Below, piece after piece: positions 7,181-13,995 of a stretch of 39,825 nt of DNA. The stretch is taken from contig NZ_JAHRHK010000012.1 of the NCBI RefSeq assembly GCF_021246465.1, positions 107,999-147,823 of the forward strand. Direction: 5' to 3'. Position 1 is the stretch's first letter. Each line of letters opens with the position of its first letter. Below the pieces are notes generated by a model, which worked only from the letters and a program-made list of their open reading frames with translations, had not been told where the DNA came from and ran no database searches. The position numbers and the translations under genes are program-made. The stretch is from Nocardioides sp. R-C-SC26. Its GTDB lineage: Bacteria > Actinomycetota > Actinomycetes > Propionibacteriales > Nocardioidaceae.

Positions 7181-8110
7181 TCAGGCCCCCATCCCGTTCC
7201 AGGCCAACGCCTCGGCGCCGGCGAAGAACCGCCGGGTCACCGCCTCGGTCGCCAGCGCGCAGGTGCGCTGCAGGCGCTCCATCTCTGCGGGCAGGTCGGC
7301 CAGGACGTCGGAGAGCGAGCGGTACTCCAGCTCGGCTCGTGTGCGGCCCAGGAGGCGCTGGGCGTCGTTCTGGAACCCGGCACGCTGGCCCGAGGACTCG
7401 AGGTTGTCCAGGCACTGCTCGGCCCGGTTCAGGGAGAAGACCACCGATCGCGGGAAGAGCCGGTCCAGGAGCAGGAACTCCGCGGCGGCCCGCTCGGTCT
7501 CCTGACCGCGGTAGGTGCGCAGGAAGGCCTCGTAGGCGCCGCAGGCGCGAAGTGTGCTGGTCCACTGCGTGCTGGTCGCCGTGGTCAGCGATGACGTCGC
7601 GACGAGGCGCGACGTCATGTCGGCCCGCTCCACGCAGCGCCCGAGCATCAGGAACTGCCACCCCTCGTCGCGGGTCATGGTGGCGTCGGCCGTGCCGTTG
7701 ATCAGCGCTGCCCGCTCACGCACCCACTGGAACACGTGCGGGGCGCGCCGGGCGGCGAAGCGACCGGACACGATGTCGCGGTGGGTGGTGTTGATGACCT
7801 CCCACAACGGCACCGAGAGCGTCTCGCGGGCTCGCCGTGCACTCTCCCTGGCTGCCCCGATCGCGGTGGCGATCGATGTCGGCGACGTCGTGTCGTAGGC
7901 CAGGCTGCCCAGGACGTAGGCCAGGTCGACGGAGTCGGGTGGGTCCTCGATGCCCATGATGGAGAGCAACCCGTGGCAGGTCTCCTGCTCGTCGAGAGTG
8001 GCGTCCTCGAGCAACAGCTGCGTCTGGACGTCGAGGATGCGCGCGGTGTCCTCGGCGCGCTCGACGTAGCGCCCGATCCAGAACATCGACTCGGCGATCC
8101 GGCTCAGCAT
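7181..8110 (-). CDS. Alpha-E domain protein
   Basis: The 309-residue, all-helical alpha-E (DUF403) protein begins MLSRIAESMFWIGRYVERAE, the typical start of the family, and later has FLMLGRCVERADMTSR and an almost repeated SLNRAEQCLDNLE. These recurring R-x-V/A-E-R motifs are the hallmark. The family has no known activity and always travels with the permuted ATP-grasp and transglutaminase proteins, so a structural or partner role is likely. The ATG at 8110 overlaps the ATP-grasp stop (8106-8104) by 7 nt, which points to translational coupling. Length is normal. Confidence 0.92.
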   Translation of the reverse strand: MLSRIAESMFWIGRYVERAEDTARILDVQTQLLLEDATLDEQETCHGLLSIMGIEDPPDSVDLAYVLGSLAYDTTSPTSIATAIGAARESARRARETLSVPLWEVINTTHRDIVSGRFAARRAPHVFQWVRERAALINGTADATMTRDEGWQFLMLGRCVERADMTSRLVATSSLTTATSTQWTSTLRACGAYEAFLRTYRGQETERAAAEFLLLDRLFPRSVVFSLNRAEQCLDNLESSGQRAGFQNDAQRLLGRTRAELEYRSLSDVLADLPAEMERLQRTCALATEAVTRRFFAGAEALAWNGMGA

Positions 8111-9747
8111 CGACGCGCACCTCCTCGGGCCTGCTGCTGCTGTTCGCTCTGCTCGAAGACGGTGCTGAGCCCCGTGGTCATCGCCGGGCCGGCGGCCGGA
8201 GCCTCCGGCCCGGGCTCGGGATCGGCAACGACGGCGACCGGGATCTCGCGAGTCTCGCTCGGGCTCTCGTCGACGACGGTGCCGTCGGCCAGCGTCTCCT
8301 CGCTGGGTTCGAACGTCGGCCCGGCCAGCACCCAGGTGTCCTTGGAGCCTCCACCGCGCGAGGAGTTCACGATCAGCTCGCCTTTGGCCAGTGCGACCCG
8401 GGTGAGGCCGCCGGGCAGCACCCACACCCTGGTGCCGTCGTTGACGGCGAACGGCCGCAGGTCCACGTGACGCGGCCCGAGCTCGCCGTCCACGAAGGTG
8501 GGCACGGTCGAGAGCTGGACGACGGGCTGGGCGATCCAGGACCGCGGATCCTCCTGCACCTTGCCGCGCAGCTCGTCGAGCTCCGAGCGGGACGCCCGAG
8601 GCCCGATCACGATGCCCTTGCCACCCGATCCGTCGACCGGCTTCAGCACCAGCTCGTCGAGCCGGTCGAGCACCTCGGTGAGATGGTCCGGCTCCCCGCA
8701 CCGCCAGGTGTCGACGTTGCGGATCACCGGCTCCTCGCCGAGGTAGTACCGGATGATGTCGGGCATGTAGGTGTAGACGAGTTTGTCGTCCGCGACGCCG
8801 TTGCCGACCGCGTTGGCAAGGGTCACGTTGCCGGCGCGCGCGGCGTCGATCATGCCGGGGCAGCCGAGCACCGAGTCGGCACGGAAGTGCACCGGGTCGA
8901 GGAACTCGTCGTCGATGCGCCGATAGATCACGTGCACCGGCGCCAGGCCCTGGGTCGTCCGCATCATCACGCGACCTCGGCGGCACTCCAGGTCGCGGCC
9001 CTCGACGAGCTCGACGCCCATCGTGCGGGCCAGGAGGGCGTGCTCGAAGTAGGCGCCGTTGTAGACGCCGGGCGTGAGGACGACGACGGTCGGGTCGGTC
9101 ACACCGGCGGGTGCCGCGGCCCGGAGCGCGGCCAGCAGCCGCTGCGGGTAGCTCGCGACGGGGCGGATGCGGTGCTCGGCGAAGGTCTCGGGCAGGGCGG
9201 CGCTGATGGCGCGGCGGTTGGTCATCACATAGGAGACGCCGGACGGCACCCGGACGTTGTCCTCCAGCACGCGGAACTCGCCGCTGTTGTCGCGGATCAG
9301 GTCGATGCCGGACACGTGCACGCGCACGCCGTTCGGCGGCCGCACGTTCGCCGAGGCACGGTGGTAGTGCGACGAGGTCGTGATGACGCGGCGTGGGATG
9401 ACACCGTCGTCGAACACCTCGCCGGCGTCGTAGACGTCGGCGAGGAACATCTCCAGGGCCCGCACCCGCTGCTGCACACCGGTCTCGATCGTCGACCAGG
9501 TGTCCATCTCGATGACGCGGGGGAGGATGTCGAGCGGGAAGGCCCGCTCCTCCCCGCCGATGTCGAAAGTGACGCCTTGGTCGAGGTAGCCGGCCTGGAG
9601 CGCCTCGACCCGACTCACCAGGTCCGGTGTCGTCATGCTGGTCAGCGACTCGCGCAGGCGGAGGTAGGGCGAGCGAAGTGCGCCCCCGTCGAACATCTCG
9701 TCGAACGCCGGCCCGCCGCTCTGATAGCCCTCGAACATCGCCGCCAT
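8104..9747 (-). CDS. Circularly permuted type 2 ATP-grasp protein
   Basis: The protein has 547 residues. It begins with the DUF404/DUF407 pattern (AFDEMFDGGALRSPYLRL), followed by FPLDILPRVIEMDTW, VLEDNVRVPSGVSYVMTNRR and the nucleotide-binding part LVLKPVDGSGGKGIVIGP near residues 362-379, with NSSRGGGSKDTWV near 450. It should bind ATP and ligate a carboxylate to an amine, like other amidoligases of the ATP-grasp class. The last 80 residues are an acidic, Pro/Ala-rich tail ending in a Gln run and GGARRC, longer than the family core needs. It is first in the operon and has a leaderless-type -10 box just upstream. The substrate is unknown. Confidence 0.93.
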   Translation of the reverse strand: MAAMFEGYQSGGPAFDEMFDGGALRSPYLRLRESLTSMTTPDLVSRVEALQAGYLDQGVTFDIGGEERAFPLDILPRVIEMDTWSTIETGVQQRVRALEMFLADVYDAGEVFDDGVIPRRVITTSSHYHRASANVRPPNGVRVHVSGIDLIRDNSGEFRVLEDNVRVPSGVSYVMTNRRAISAALPETFAEHRIRPVASYPQRLLAALRAAAPAGVTDPTVVVLTPGVYNGAYFEHALLARTMGVELVEGRDLECRRGRVMMRTTQGLAPVHVIYRRIDDEFLDPVHFRADSVLGCPGMIDAARAGNVTLANAVGNGVADDKLVYTYMPDIIRYYLGEEPVIRNVDTWRCGEPDHLTEVLDRLDELVLKPVDGSGGKGIVIGPRASRSELDELRGKVQEDPRSWIAQPVVQLSTVPTFVDGELGPRHVDLRPFAVNDGTRVWVLPGGLTRVALAKGELIVNSSRGGGSKDTWVLAGPTFEPSEETLADGTVVDESPSETREIPVAVVADPEPGPEAPAAGPAMTTGLSTVFEQSEQQQQARGGARRC

Positions 9748-9754
9748 GATGCCG

Positions 9755-9760
9755 ACCCTA
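9755..9760 (-). promoter_or_regulatory. -10 box of the ATP-grasp operon
   Basis: TAGGGT on the minus strand ends 7 nt before the ATG at 9747, the spacing of a leaderless transcript. The whole run down to the VOC gene near 4505 may be read from here. Confidence 0.55.
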
Positions 9761-9838
9761 ATGGCCGTGACGTCACACCCTTGTTACGACGATGTGAGCG
9801 GTCGGGACGACCTCGGACGGCCTCGTCAGCCGGCGGAG

Positions 9839-9844
9839 TAGGTT
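9839..9844 (+). promoter_or_regulatory. -10 box of a leaderless small gene
   Basis: TAGGTT is followed by GGCGCC and then the ATG at 9851, giving the 6-nt leaderless spacing. No ribosome binding site is visible. Confidence 0.6.
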
Positions 9845-9850
9845 GGCGCC

Positions 9851-10060
9851 ATGACGGACGGTGGCCGCGAACCCGAGTTCTGGTATTGCCTCAAGCACTC
9901 CACGGTCGAGGGCCGCGACGGGTGCCCGAACAAGGATCGCCTGGGGCCCTATCCCACGCAGGAGGCCGCTGCCCGCGCGCTCGAGACCGCGGCGGAGCGC
10001 ACCGAGGCGTGGGACGAGGACCCCCAGTGGAACGACGACGCGCCGTCGGCGGACCGATGA
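9851..10060 (+). CDS. Small acidic conserved hypothetical protein
   Basis: The product has 69 residues. It reads WYCLKHSTVEGRDGCPNKDR, then LGPYPTQEAAARALETAAER and WDEDPQWNDD. A His between two cysteines (CLKH...C) could bind metal, and the second half looks like one amphipathic helix. It resembles small actinobacterial hypothetical proteins that I recall but cannot place by name. It is divergent from the ATP-grasp operon, with about 100 bp between the starts, and a membrane-protein gene follows 10 nt downstream. The leaderless promoter and strong codon pattern support it as a real gene. No function can be assigned. Confidence 0.75.
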   Translation: MTDGGREPEFWYCLKHSTVEGRDGCPNKDRLGPYPTQEAAARALETAAERTEAWDEDPQWNDDAPSADR

Positions 10061-10070
10061 GCAGTCGCTG

Positions 10071-10361
10071 ATGGCACGCCGTCGGGTGGCCCGACCCCCG
10101 CGCGACGAGGGACTCACGCCCTGGCCGTTCGTCGGGATGGTGCTGATGGCCTCGGCGTTCTTCCTCTACGCCGCCAGCGGGCTGGTCGCGCCGGCGTGGG
10201 CGGTCGTGGCGCTGATGGTCGTGTGGGTCGCCCTGTTCGCGCTCTGCTGCCTGTGGTGGACGCCGCACCCGCGGCGCCTGGTCTGGGTGGCCGTCGGATC
10301 GATGCTGTTCTGGTTCGTCTCGCTCAACGCCGGTGCGTACTTCCTCGACTGGCAGGCCTGA
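10071..10361 (+). CDS. Small membrane protein, three predicted helices
   Basis: The 96-residue product has a basic N-terminus (MARRRVARPPRDE), then three hydrophobic helices: about residues 17-38 (WPFVGMVLMASAFFLYAASG), 42-62 (AWAVVALMVVWVALFALCCL) and 69-90. The basic end suggests an inside N-terminus. The ATG at 10071 starts 10 nt after the stop of the small acidic gene, so the two probably share a transcript. The 3' end runs into a hairpin shared with the sugar dehydrogenase gene. I do not recognise the family. Confidence 0.72.
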   Translation: MARRRVARPPRDEGLTPWPFVGMVLMASAFFLYAASGLVAPAWAVVALMVVWVALFALCCLWWTPHPRRLVWVAVGSMLFWFVSLNAGAYFLDWQA

Positions 10362-10376
10362 GCTCGCTGCTCAGGC
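10356..10376. terminator. Perfect hairpin between convergent genes
   Basis: GCCTGAGC (10356-10363) pairs with GCTCAGGC (10369-10376) around a 5-nt loop. The TGA stop of the membrane-protein gene (10359-10361) is inside the left arm. The sugar dehydrogenase gene ends 6 bp to the right. No T-run. Confidence 0.55.
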
Positions 10377-10381
10377 GGCCC

Positions 10382-11584
10382 CTAGCGGGCAGGCCGAACG
10401 CGGTAGACCGCGCCCTGGGCGCCATCGGCGTCGGTGAGGACGGCCAGGTCTCCGTTGGCGAGTTGATGGACCGTGCGCAGCCGACCCAGCCGTGTCAGCG
10501 CCGCCGGGCTCGCCGTACGCTGCAGGCGGCCGCGACGATCGAAGGTGAGGAAGACCAGGCGCTCGCCGGCGAGCGCCGCGACCGCGAGTGACCCACGGAG
10601 TCGGCCCCAGCGCTTGCCCTGCACGAAGTCCGCGCCGGACGTCGCGATCGTCGGCGTGCCAGACCTCCACCGGGCACCGATCTGGCGGCCCGGCAGCCGT
10701 TGATCGGTCATCGGCACGGACTCGTTGTACCCCGGGACCGGGTTCCACCCGTAGTCGCCACCGGCCACGAGCCGGTTCACCTCGTCGTCGCGGTAGGAGC
10801 CGTGCTCGACCGACCACAAGGTGCCGTCGCCGCGCTGCGCCAACCCCTGGATGTTGCGGTGGCCGTAGGTCAGCACGTAGCGCTGGGCGCGGTTGGCGGC
10901 CTCGATGAAGGGGTTGCTCTTCCACGGGCGCCCGGTGCGCGGGTCCAGGCGCAGCGTCTTGCCGCCCAACGACCGCAGGTTCCGTGGGTTGCTGCCCACC
11001 GCGGCGTCGCCGGTGCCGACGATCAGCGCGCCGTTCTCGGCCAGTAGCAGTCGGCACCCGCCGTGGCGCCCGCTCGTGGTGGGCAGGCCGGTGAGCAGCG
11101 GCCCGATCAGCGACGCCTTGGTGGCCGGGCCGTTGAGCCGCCACGCATTCACCCGCACGTCGTGGCCGCCTGGCGCGGTGGCGTCCTGCCACCCGCTGCA
11201 GGTGTAGAAGCGTCCGTTGCGCGGGAACGCGGCATCGAGCTCGAGGCCCATCAGCCCGGTCTCACCGGAGACCCACACCCGGTCGCTCGGGAACTCCACG
11301 GTGCTGCGGCGGCTCCCGCTGATCACCGAGAGACGGGCCGGGTCGCGCTCGGTCACCAGGAGGCGGCCGTTGCCGATCTCGCGGACGTCCCAGGGATGGT
11401 TGAGTCCGCCCGCCTGGCGCCGGACCGACAGGGCGGGAGCAGCACGCTCTGCCGACGTTCCAGGCGCCACACGCAGGCTGCTGTCGGCCGCGACGCCGGG
11501 TCCGCTGCCAGCCGTCGCCGCCGAGAGTCCGGCGCCCACGAGGGTGATGGTGGCGGCGAAGGACGTGGCGGCGAGGAGGCGCAT
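10382..11584 (-). CDS. PQQ-dependent sugar dehydrogenase (GSDH family), exported
   Basis: The 400-residue protein belongs to the glucose/sorbosone dehydrogenase family of six-bladed beta-propellers that oxidise aldoses with PQQ. Residues 1-27 are a Sec signal peptide (MRLLAATSFAATITLVGAGL...). Family marks in order: GLNHPWDVREIGNGRLLVTE near 59-78, ETGLMGLELDAAFPRNGRFY, YGHRNIQGLAQR near 243-254, and VEHGSYRDDEVNRL near 265-278; the His and acidic residues there line the PQQ and calcium site. Length is normal. It acts outside the membrane. No pqq synthesis genes are in the window, so whether PQQ is supplied is open. It is transcribed divergently from the GreA-like gene with a 234-bp gap between the starts. 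Confidence 0.88.
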   Translation of the reverse strand: MRLLAATSFAATITLVGAGLSAATAGSGPGVAADSSLRVAPGTSAERAAPALSVRRQAGGLNHPWDVREIGNGRLLVTERDPARLSVISGSRRSTVEFPSDRVWVSGETGLMGLELDAAFPRNGRFYTCSGWQDATAPGGHDVRVNAWRLNGPATKASLIGPLLTGLPTTSGRHGGCRLLLAENGALIVGTGDAAVGSNPRNLRSLGGKTLRLDPRTGRPWKSNPFIEAANRAQRYVLTYGHRNIQGLAQRGDGTLWSVEHGSYRDDEVNRLVAGGDYGWNPVPGYNESVPMTDQRLPGRQIGARWRSGTPTIATSGADFVQGKRWGRLRGSLAVAALAGERLVFLTFDRRGRLQRTASPAALTRLGRLRTVHQLANGDLAVLTDADGAQGAVYRVRPAR

Positions 11585-11671
11585 GGAGGCAACGTACGTC
11601 CGTCACGTCGTCCTGACGACCCTCCTGCGGGGAGGAACGTGTTCTCGAAATCCGCCCGGAACCTGTGAGTT

Positions 11672-11690
11672 CTCTCAGATTCGCTGAGAG
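11672..11690. promoter_or_regulatory. Inverted repeat in a divergent promoter region
   Basis: CTCTCAG (11672-11678) and CTGAGAG (11684-11690) are a perfect 7-bp inverted repeat with 5 bp between. It sits in the 234-bp region between the sugar dehydrogenase and the GreA-like gene, and could be an operator or a leader hairpin. No -35/-10 pair is convincing here; TTGGCC at 11691-11696 is the best -35 candidate. Confidence 0.35.
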
Positions 11691-11818
11691 TTGGCCGAGA
11701 ACGGGCATATCGGGCTCGTCTGGGTGGTTTCGCTGCCACACCATGGGGCGATACCCCGGTGCACGACCCCCGCTCGATCCGCGGCACACCCTCGCCGCAC
11801 TCACGAAGGAACAGGCCC

Positions 11819-12286
11819 ATGACCCTCACCGCCGCTGCTCCCGTCCGCACCACCGCCGACGACGCGCGTACCGACCTGCTCGCGCATCGTCTCGTCGGCC
11901 TCAAGGCCGAACGCGACCAGGTGCTGGCCGAGAGCGTGCGCACCAACGCAGGCGACGTCGCCGACCGCGCCACCAACGTCGAGGCGACCATCCGCCTCGC
12001 CATGTTGGACGAGCGCATCGCCGCTCTCGAGCTCGACATCGAGGCCGTGCGCCGCGCCGGTCACACCGATGGCGTCGTCTCTCTCGGCGACACCGTCACC
12101 CTCGACCTCGGTGACGGCCCCGAGACGTTCGTGATCGGCTCGGTGGAGCAGGCCGTCGTCGGTGTCGACACCGTCACGCCGTCCAGTCCGCTGGGTCGCG
12201 CCATCCTCGGTGCGCCCGTGGGCAGCACCGTCAGCTACAGCCCGCGCCGCGGGCTGGAGCTGACGGCGACGGTCGTCGCTGCCTGA
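11819..12286 (+). CDS. GreA/GreB-family transcription elongation factor-like protein
   Basis: The protein has 155 residues. Residues 15-80 form an antiparallel coiled coil with several acidic residues (RTNAGDVADRATNVEATIRL) at the expected tip. Residues 84-155 are the FKBP-like GreA C-terminal domain, with SLGDTVTLDLGDGPETFVIG and the signature SPLGRAILGAPVGSTVSY. Gre factors enter the RNA polymerase secondary channel and stimulate transcript cleavage. The weakly conserved tip means it may be a divergent Gre-like regulator and not the housekeeping GreA. ATG 11819 is preceded by GAAGGA 8 nt upstream, a good ribosome binding site, so this gene has a leader unlike many neighbours. Confidence 0.88.
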   Translation: MTLTAAAPVRTTADDARTDLLAHRLVGLKAERDQVLAESVRTNAGDVADRATNVEATIRLAMLDERIAALELDIEAVRRAGHTDGVVSLGDTVTLDLGDGPETFVIGSVEQAVVGVDTVTPSSPLGRAILGAPVGSTVSYSPRRGLELTATVVAA

Positions 12287-12449
12287 GCCTTGATCCACCG
12301 ATTCTCGCCTGCTGCGCGACACCATCCGGGCGCGTTGGCGGCGTTGCCCACGCTCGATGGTGCCACCAGACCGCCGTCGCGCGGGCGCCTTGCCACCACA
12401 CCCGCCTGGTGCCGCTCGCTACGCCGACAATCGGCGGATCAAGGCTGAG
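12283..12449. repeat. 167-bp segment with 21-bp terminal inverted repeats
   Basis: The left arm 12283-12303 and right arm 12429-12449 match in 19 of 21 positions when inverted (core GCCTTGATCC / GGATCAAGGC). The left arm includes the TGA stop of the GreA-like gene. The 125 bp between hold no gene that I can support. It may be a small non-autonomous element, a long terminator structure, or an RNA. No target-site duplication is clear. Confidence 0.5.
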
Positions 12450-12461
12450 CGACGCGGTTCC

Positions 12462-12504
12462 GAGACGGGGTGGCGACTGCGTTCCTCAGTCGTCACCCCG
12501 TCTC
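12462..12504. terminator. 18-bp hairpin at the end of panB
   Basis: Arms 12462-12479 and 12487-12504 pair in 17 of 18 positions around the loop CGTTCCT, a very stable stem (core GACGGGGTG / CACCCCGTC). It overlaps the last bases of the panB stop codon at 12503-12505. No T-run is present, which is common in high-GC actinobacteria. Confidence 0.65.
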
Positions 12505-13354
12505 AGAACGTGTGCTCGGGGCCGGGGAAGGTCCCGGCGCGGACGTCGTCCGCGTAGGCGCGGGCGGCGTCCAGCATCACGCCGTGCAGATCGGCGTACT
12601 GCTTGACGAAGCGGGGGAGCCGGCCCTGCCGCAGGCCGAAGGCGTCCTGCCAGACCAGCACCTGGCCGTCGCACTCAGGCCCCGCTCCGATGCCGATCGT
12701 GGGGATCGTCAGGGTGCGGGTGATCTCGCCGGCGATGTCGCCCGGCACCATCTCCATGACGACGGCGAACGCGCCGGCCGCCTCGACCGCGACGGCGTCG
12801 GCGAGCACACGGTGGGCCGTCTCGCCTCGGCCCTGCACCCGGTAGCCACCGAGCGCGTGCTCGGACTGAGGGGTGAAGCCGATGTGGGCCATCACGGGGA
12901 TGCCACCGCGGGTGAGCTTCTCGATCTGCGGCACCATCTCCACGCCGCCCTCGAGCTTCACACAGTGCGCGCCACCTTCCTTCATGAAACGCGCGGCCGT
13001 GAGGTAGGCCTGCTCGGGTGAGGCCTGGTAGCTGCCGAACGGCAGATCGCCGACGACGAGCGCCCGTCGCACCGACCGGGCCACCGCCCGGGTCAGCGGG
13101 AGCATCTCCTCCACGGTCACGGGCAACGAGGTGTCGTTGCCGTAGACGTTGTTGCTCGCACTGTCACCGACCAACAGCACCTCGATGCCGGCCTCATCGA
13201 ACGTGGCGGCCGCGTACTGCTCGTAGGCGGTGAGCATCGAGAAGCGCTCACCGCGTTGCTTCATCTCGCGCAGGTGCTGGGTGCGGATCCGCTTCAATGC
13301 TGGAGGTGCGGGGGTGCCGCCGCCGTAAGGTGCGGGCTCTTCGGCAGTGCTCAT
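12503..13354 (-). CDS. panB: 3-methyl-2-oxobutanoate hydroxymethyltransferase
   Basis: PanB transfers a hydroxymethyl group from 5,10-methylene-THF to alpha-ketoisovalerate, giving ketopantoate, the first step of pantothenate and CoA synthesis in the cytosol. The 283-residue (beta/alpha)8 protein shows [17 protein letters not shown] near 40-56, [15 protein letters not shown] near 60-74 with the metal-binding Asp64, [21 protein letters not shown] (Lys133), [10 protein letters not shown], and the catalytic Glu201 in [11 protein letters not shown], then [21 protein letters not shown] 13354 is chosen because GAGGAGC lies about 6 nt upstream; ATG 13369 lacks one. panC and panD are not in the window. 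Confidence 0.97.
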   Translation of the reverse strand: MSTAEEPAPYGGGTPAPPALKRIRTQHLREMKQRGERFSMLTAYEQYAAATFDEAGIEVLLVGDSASNNVYGNDTSLPVTVEEMLPLTRAVARSVRRALVVGDLPFGSYQASPEQAYLTAARFMKEGGAHCVKLEGGVEMVPQIEKLTRGGIPVMAHIGFTPQSEHALGGYRVQGRGETAHRVLADAVAVEAAGAFAVVMEMVPGDIAGEITRTLTIPTIGIGAGPECDGQVLVWQDAFGLRQGRLPRFVKQYADLHGVMLDAARAYADDVRAGTFPGPEHTF

Positions 13355-13470
13355 CGTCGAGCTCCTCACTGGTGGTCTCGCAGCTCCCTGATGGAGTCCA
13401 CGGACGTGTCGACCAGCCTAGGAGATCGCTTCGGGTGCGCGCTGTGCTGCCGGTCACGCACCCGCCGCGA

Positions 13471-13896
13471 TCACTCCTCGCCGGAGCCGGAGTTCACCAG
13501 CCAGTTGATGCCGAAGCGGTCCTTGACCTGGCCGAAGTAGTCGCCCCACGGCGCCTTCTCGTAGGGCACGTCGTAGCTGCCGCCGTCGGCGCCGAGTCGG
13601 GTGTACCAGTCGCCGAGCAGGGCGTCGTCGTCCCCGCTGATCGAGACGTGCACGTTGTACTGGTCGAACTCCGGGTGCGTGCTCGGCACGTCGGCACCCA
13701 TCAGGCGCAAGCCGTCGTGGGCGACGAGGTCCGCGTGCATGAGCTGCTGCTGCTCGGCCTCAGGTACGCCCATGCCGCCCATGTCGGCGTAGCGCATCAC
13801 GGACAGCTCGCCGCCGAAGATCGACTGGTAGAAGGTCATGGCCTCCTCGGCTTGGCCGCGGAACTGCAGGTAGGGGTTGATCACGGGCTGCGACAT
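13471..13896 (-). CDS. PhnB-like VOC family protein
   Basis: The 141-residue protein carries the PhnB/DUF1338-like glyoxalase fold: INPYLQFRGQAEEAMTFYQS, IFGGELSVMRYADM, then HADLVAHDGLRLMGADVP and the ending WGDYFGQVKDRFGINWLVN. This YLxFxGxAEEAxxFY...FGxxWxV pattern is that of the so-called PhnB or 3-demethylubiquinone-methyltransferase-like proteins, for which no enzymatic role is firm. ATG 13896 is chosen since CGAGGAGA lies 7-8 nt upstream; the upstream ATG at 13953 has none. It is divergent from nadE, with 99 bp between the starts. Confidence 0.87.
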   Translation of the reverse strand: MSQPVINPYLQFRGQAEEAMTFYQSIFGGELSVMRYADMGGMGVPEAEQQQLMHADLVAHDGLRLMGADVPSTHPEFDQYNVHVSISGDDDALLGDWYTRLGADGGSYDVPYEKAPWGDYFGQVKDRFGINWLVNSGSGEE

Positions 13897-13983
13897 CGTC
13901 GTCTCCTCGGGAGTTCGCGTCTGGGTAGGTGGGTGTACCGACCACCGTGGCATTCAGAACTCATCGTCGGAAGCCGCTCTCTC

Positions 13984-13989
13984 TAGACT
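13984..13989 (+). promoter_or_regulatory. -10 box of a leaderless nadE promoter
   Basis: TAGACT, then 6 nt, then the GTG at 13996. There is no ribosome binding site before the GTG. Confidence 0.62.
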
Positions 13990-13995
13990 TCTGTC

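Noticed and set aside
6285..7661. Upstream extension of the YibE/F frame
   Set aside because: It overlaps the transglutaminase and alpha-E genes in another frame and encodes Arg/Ala-rich sequence. The real start is GTG 6284.
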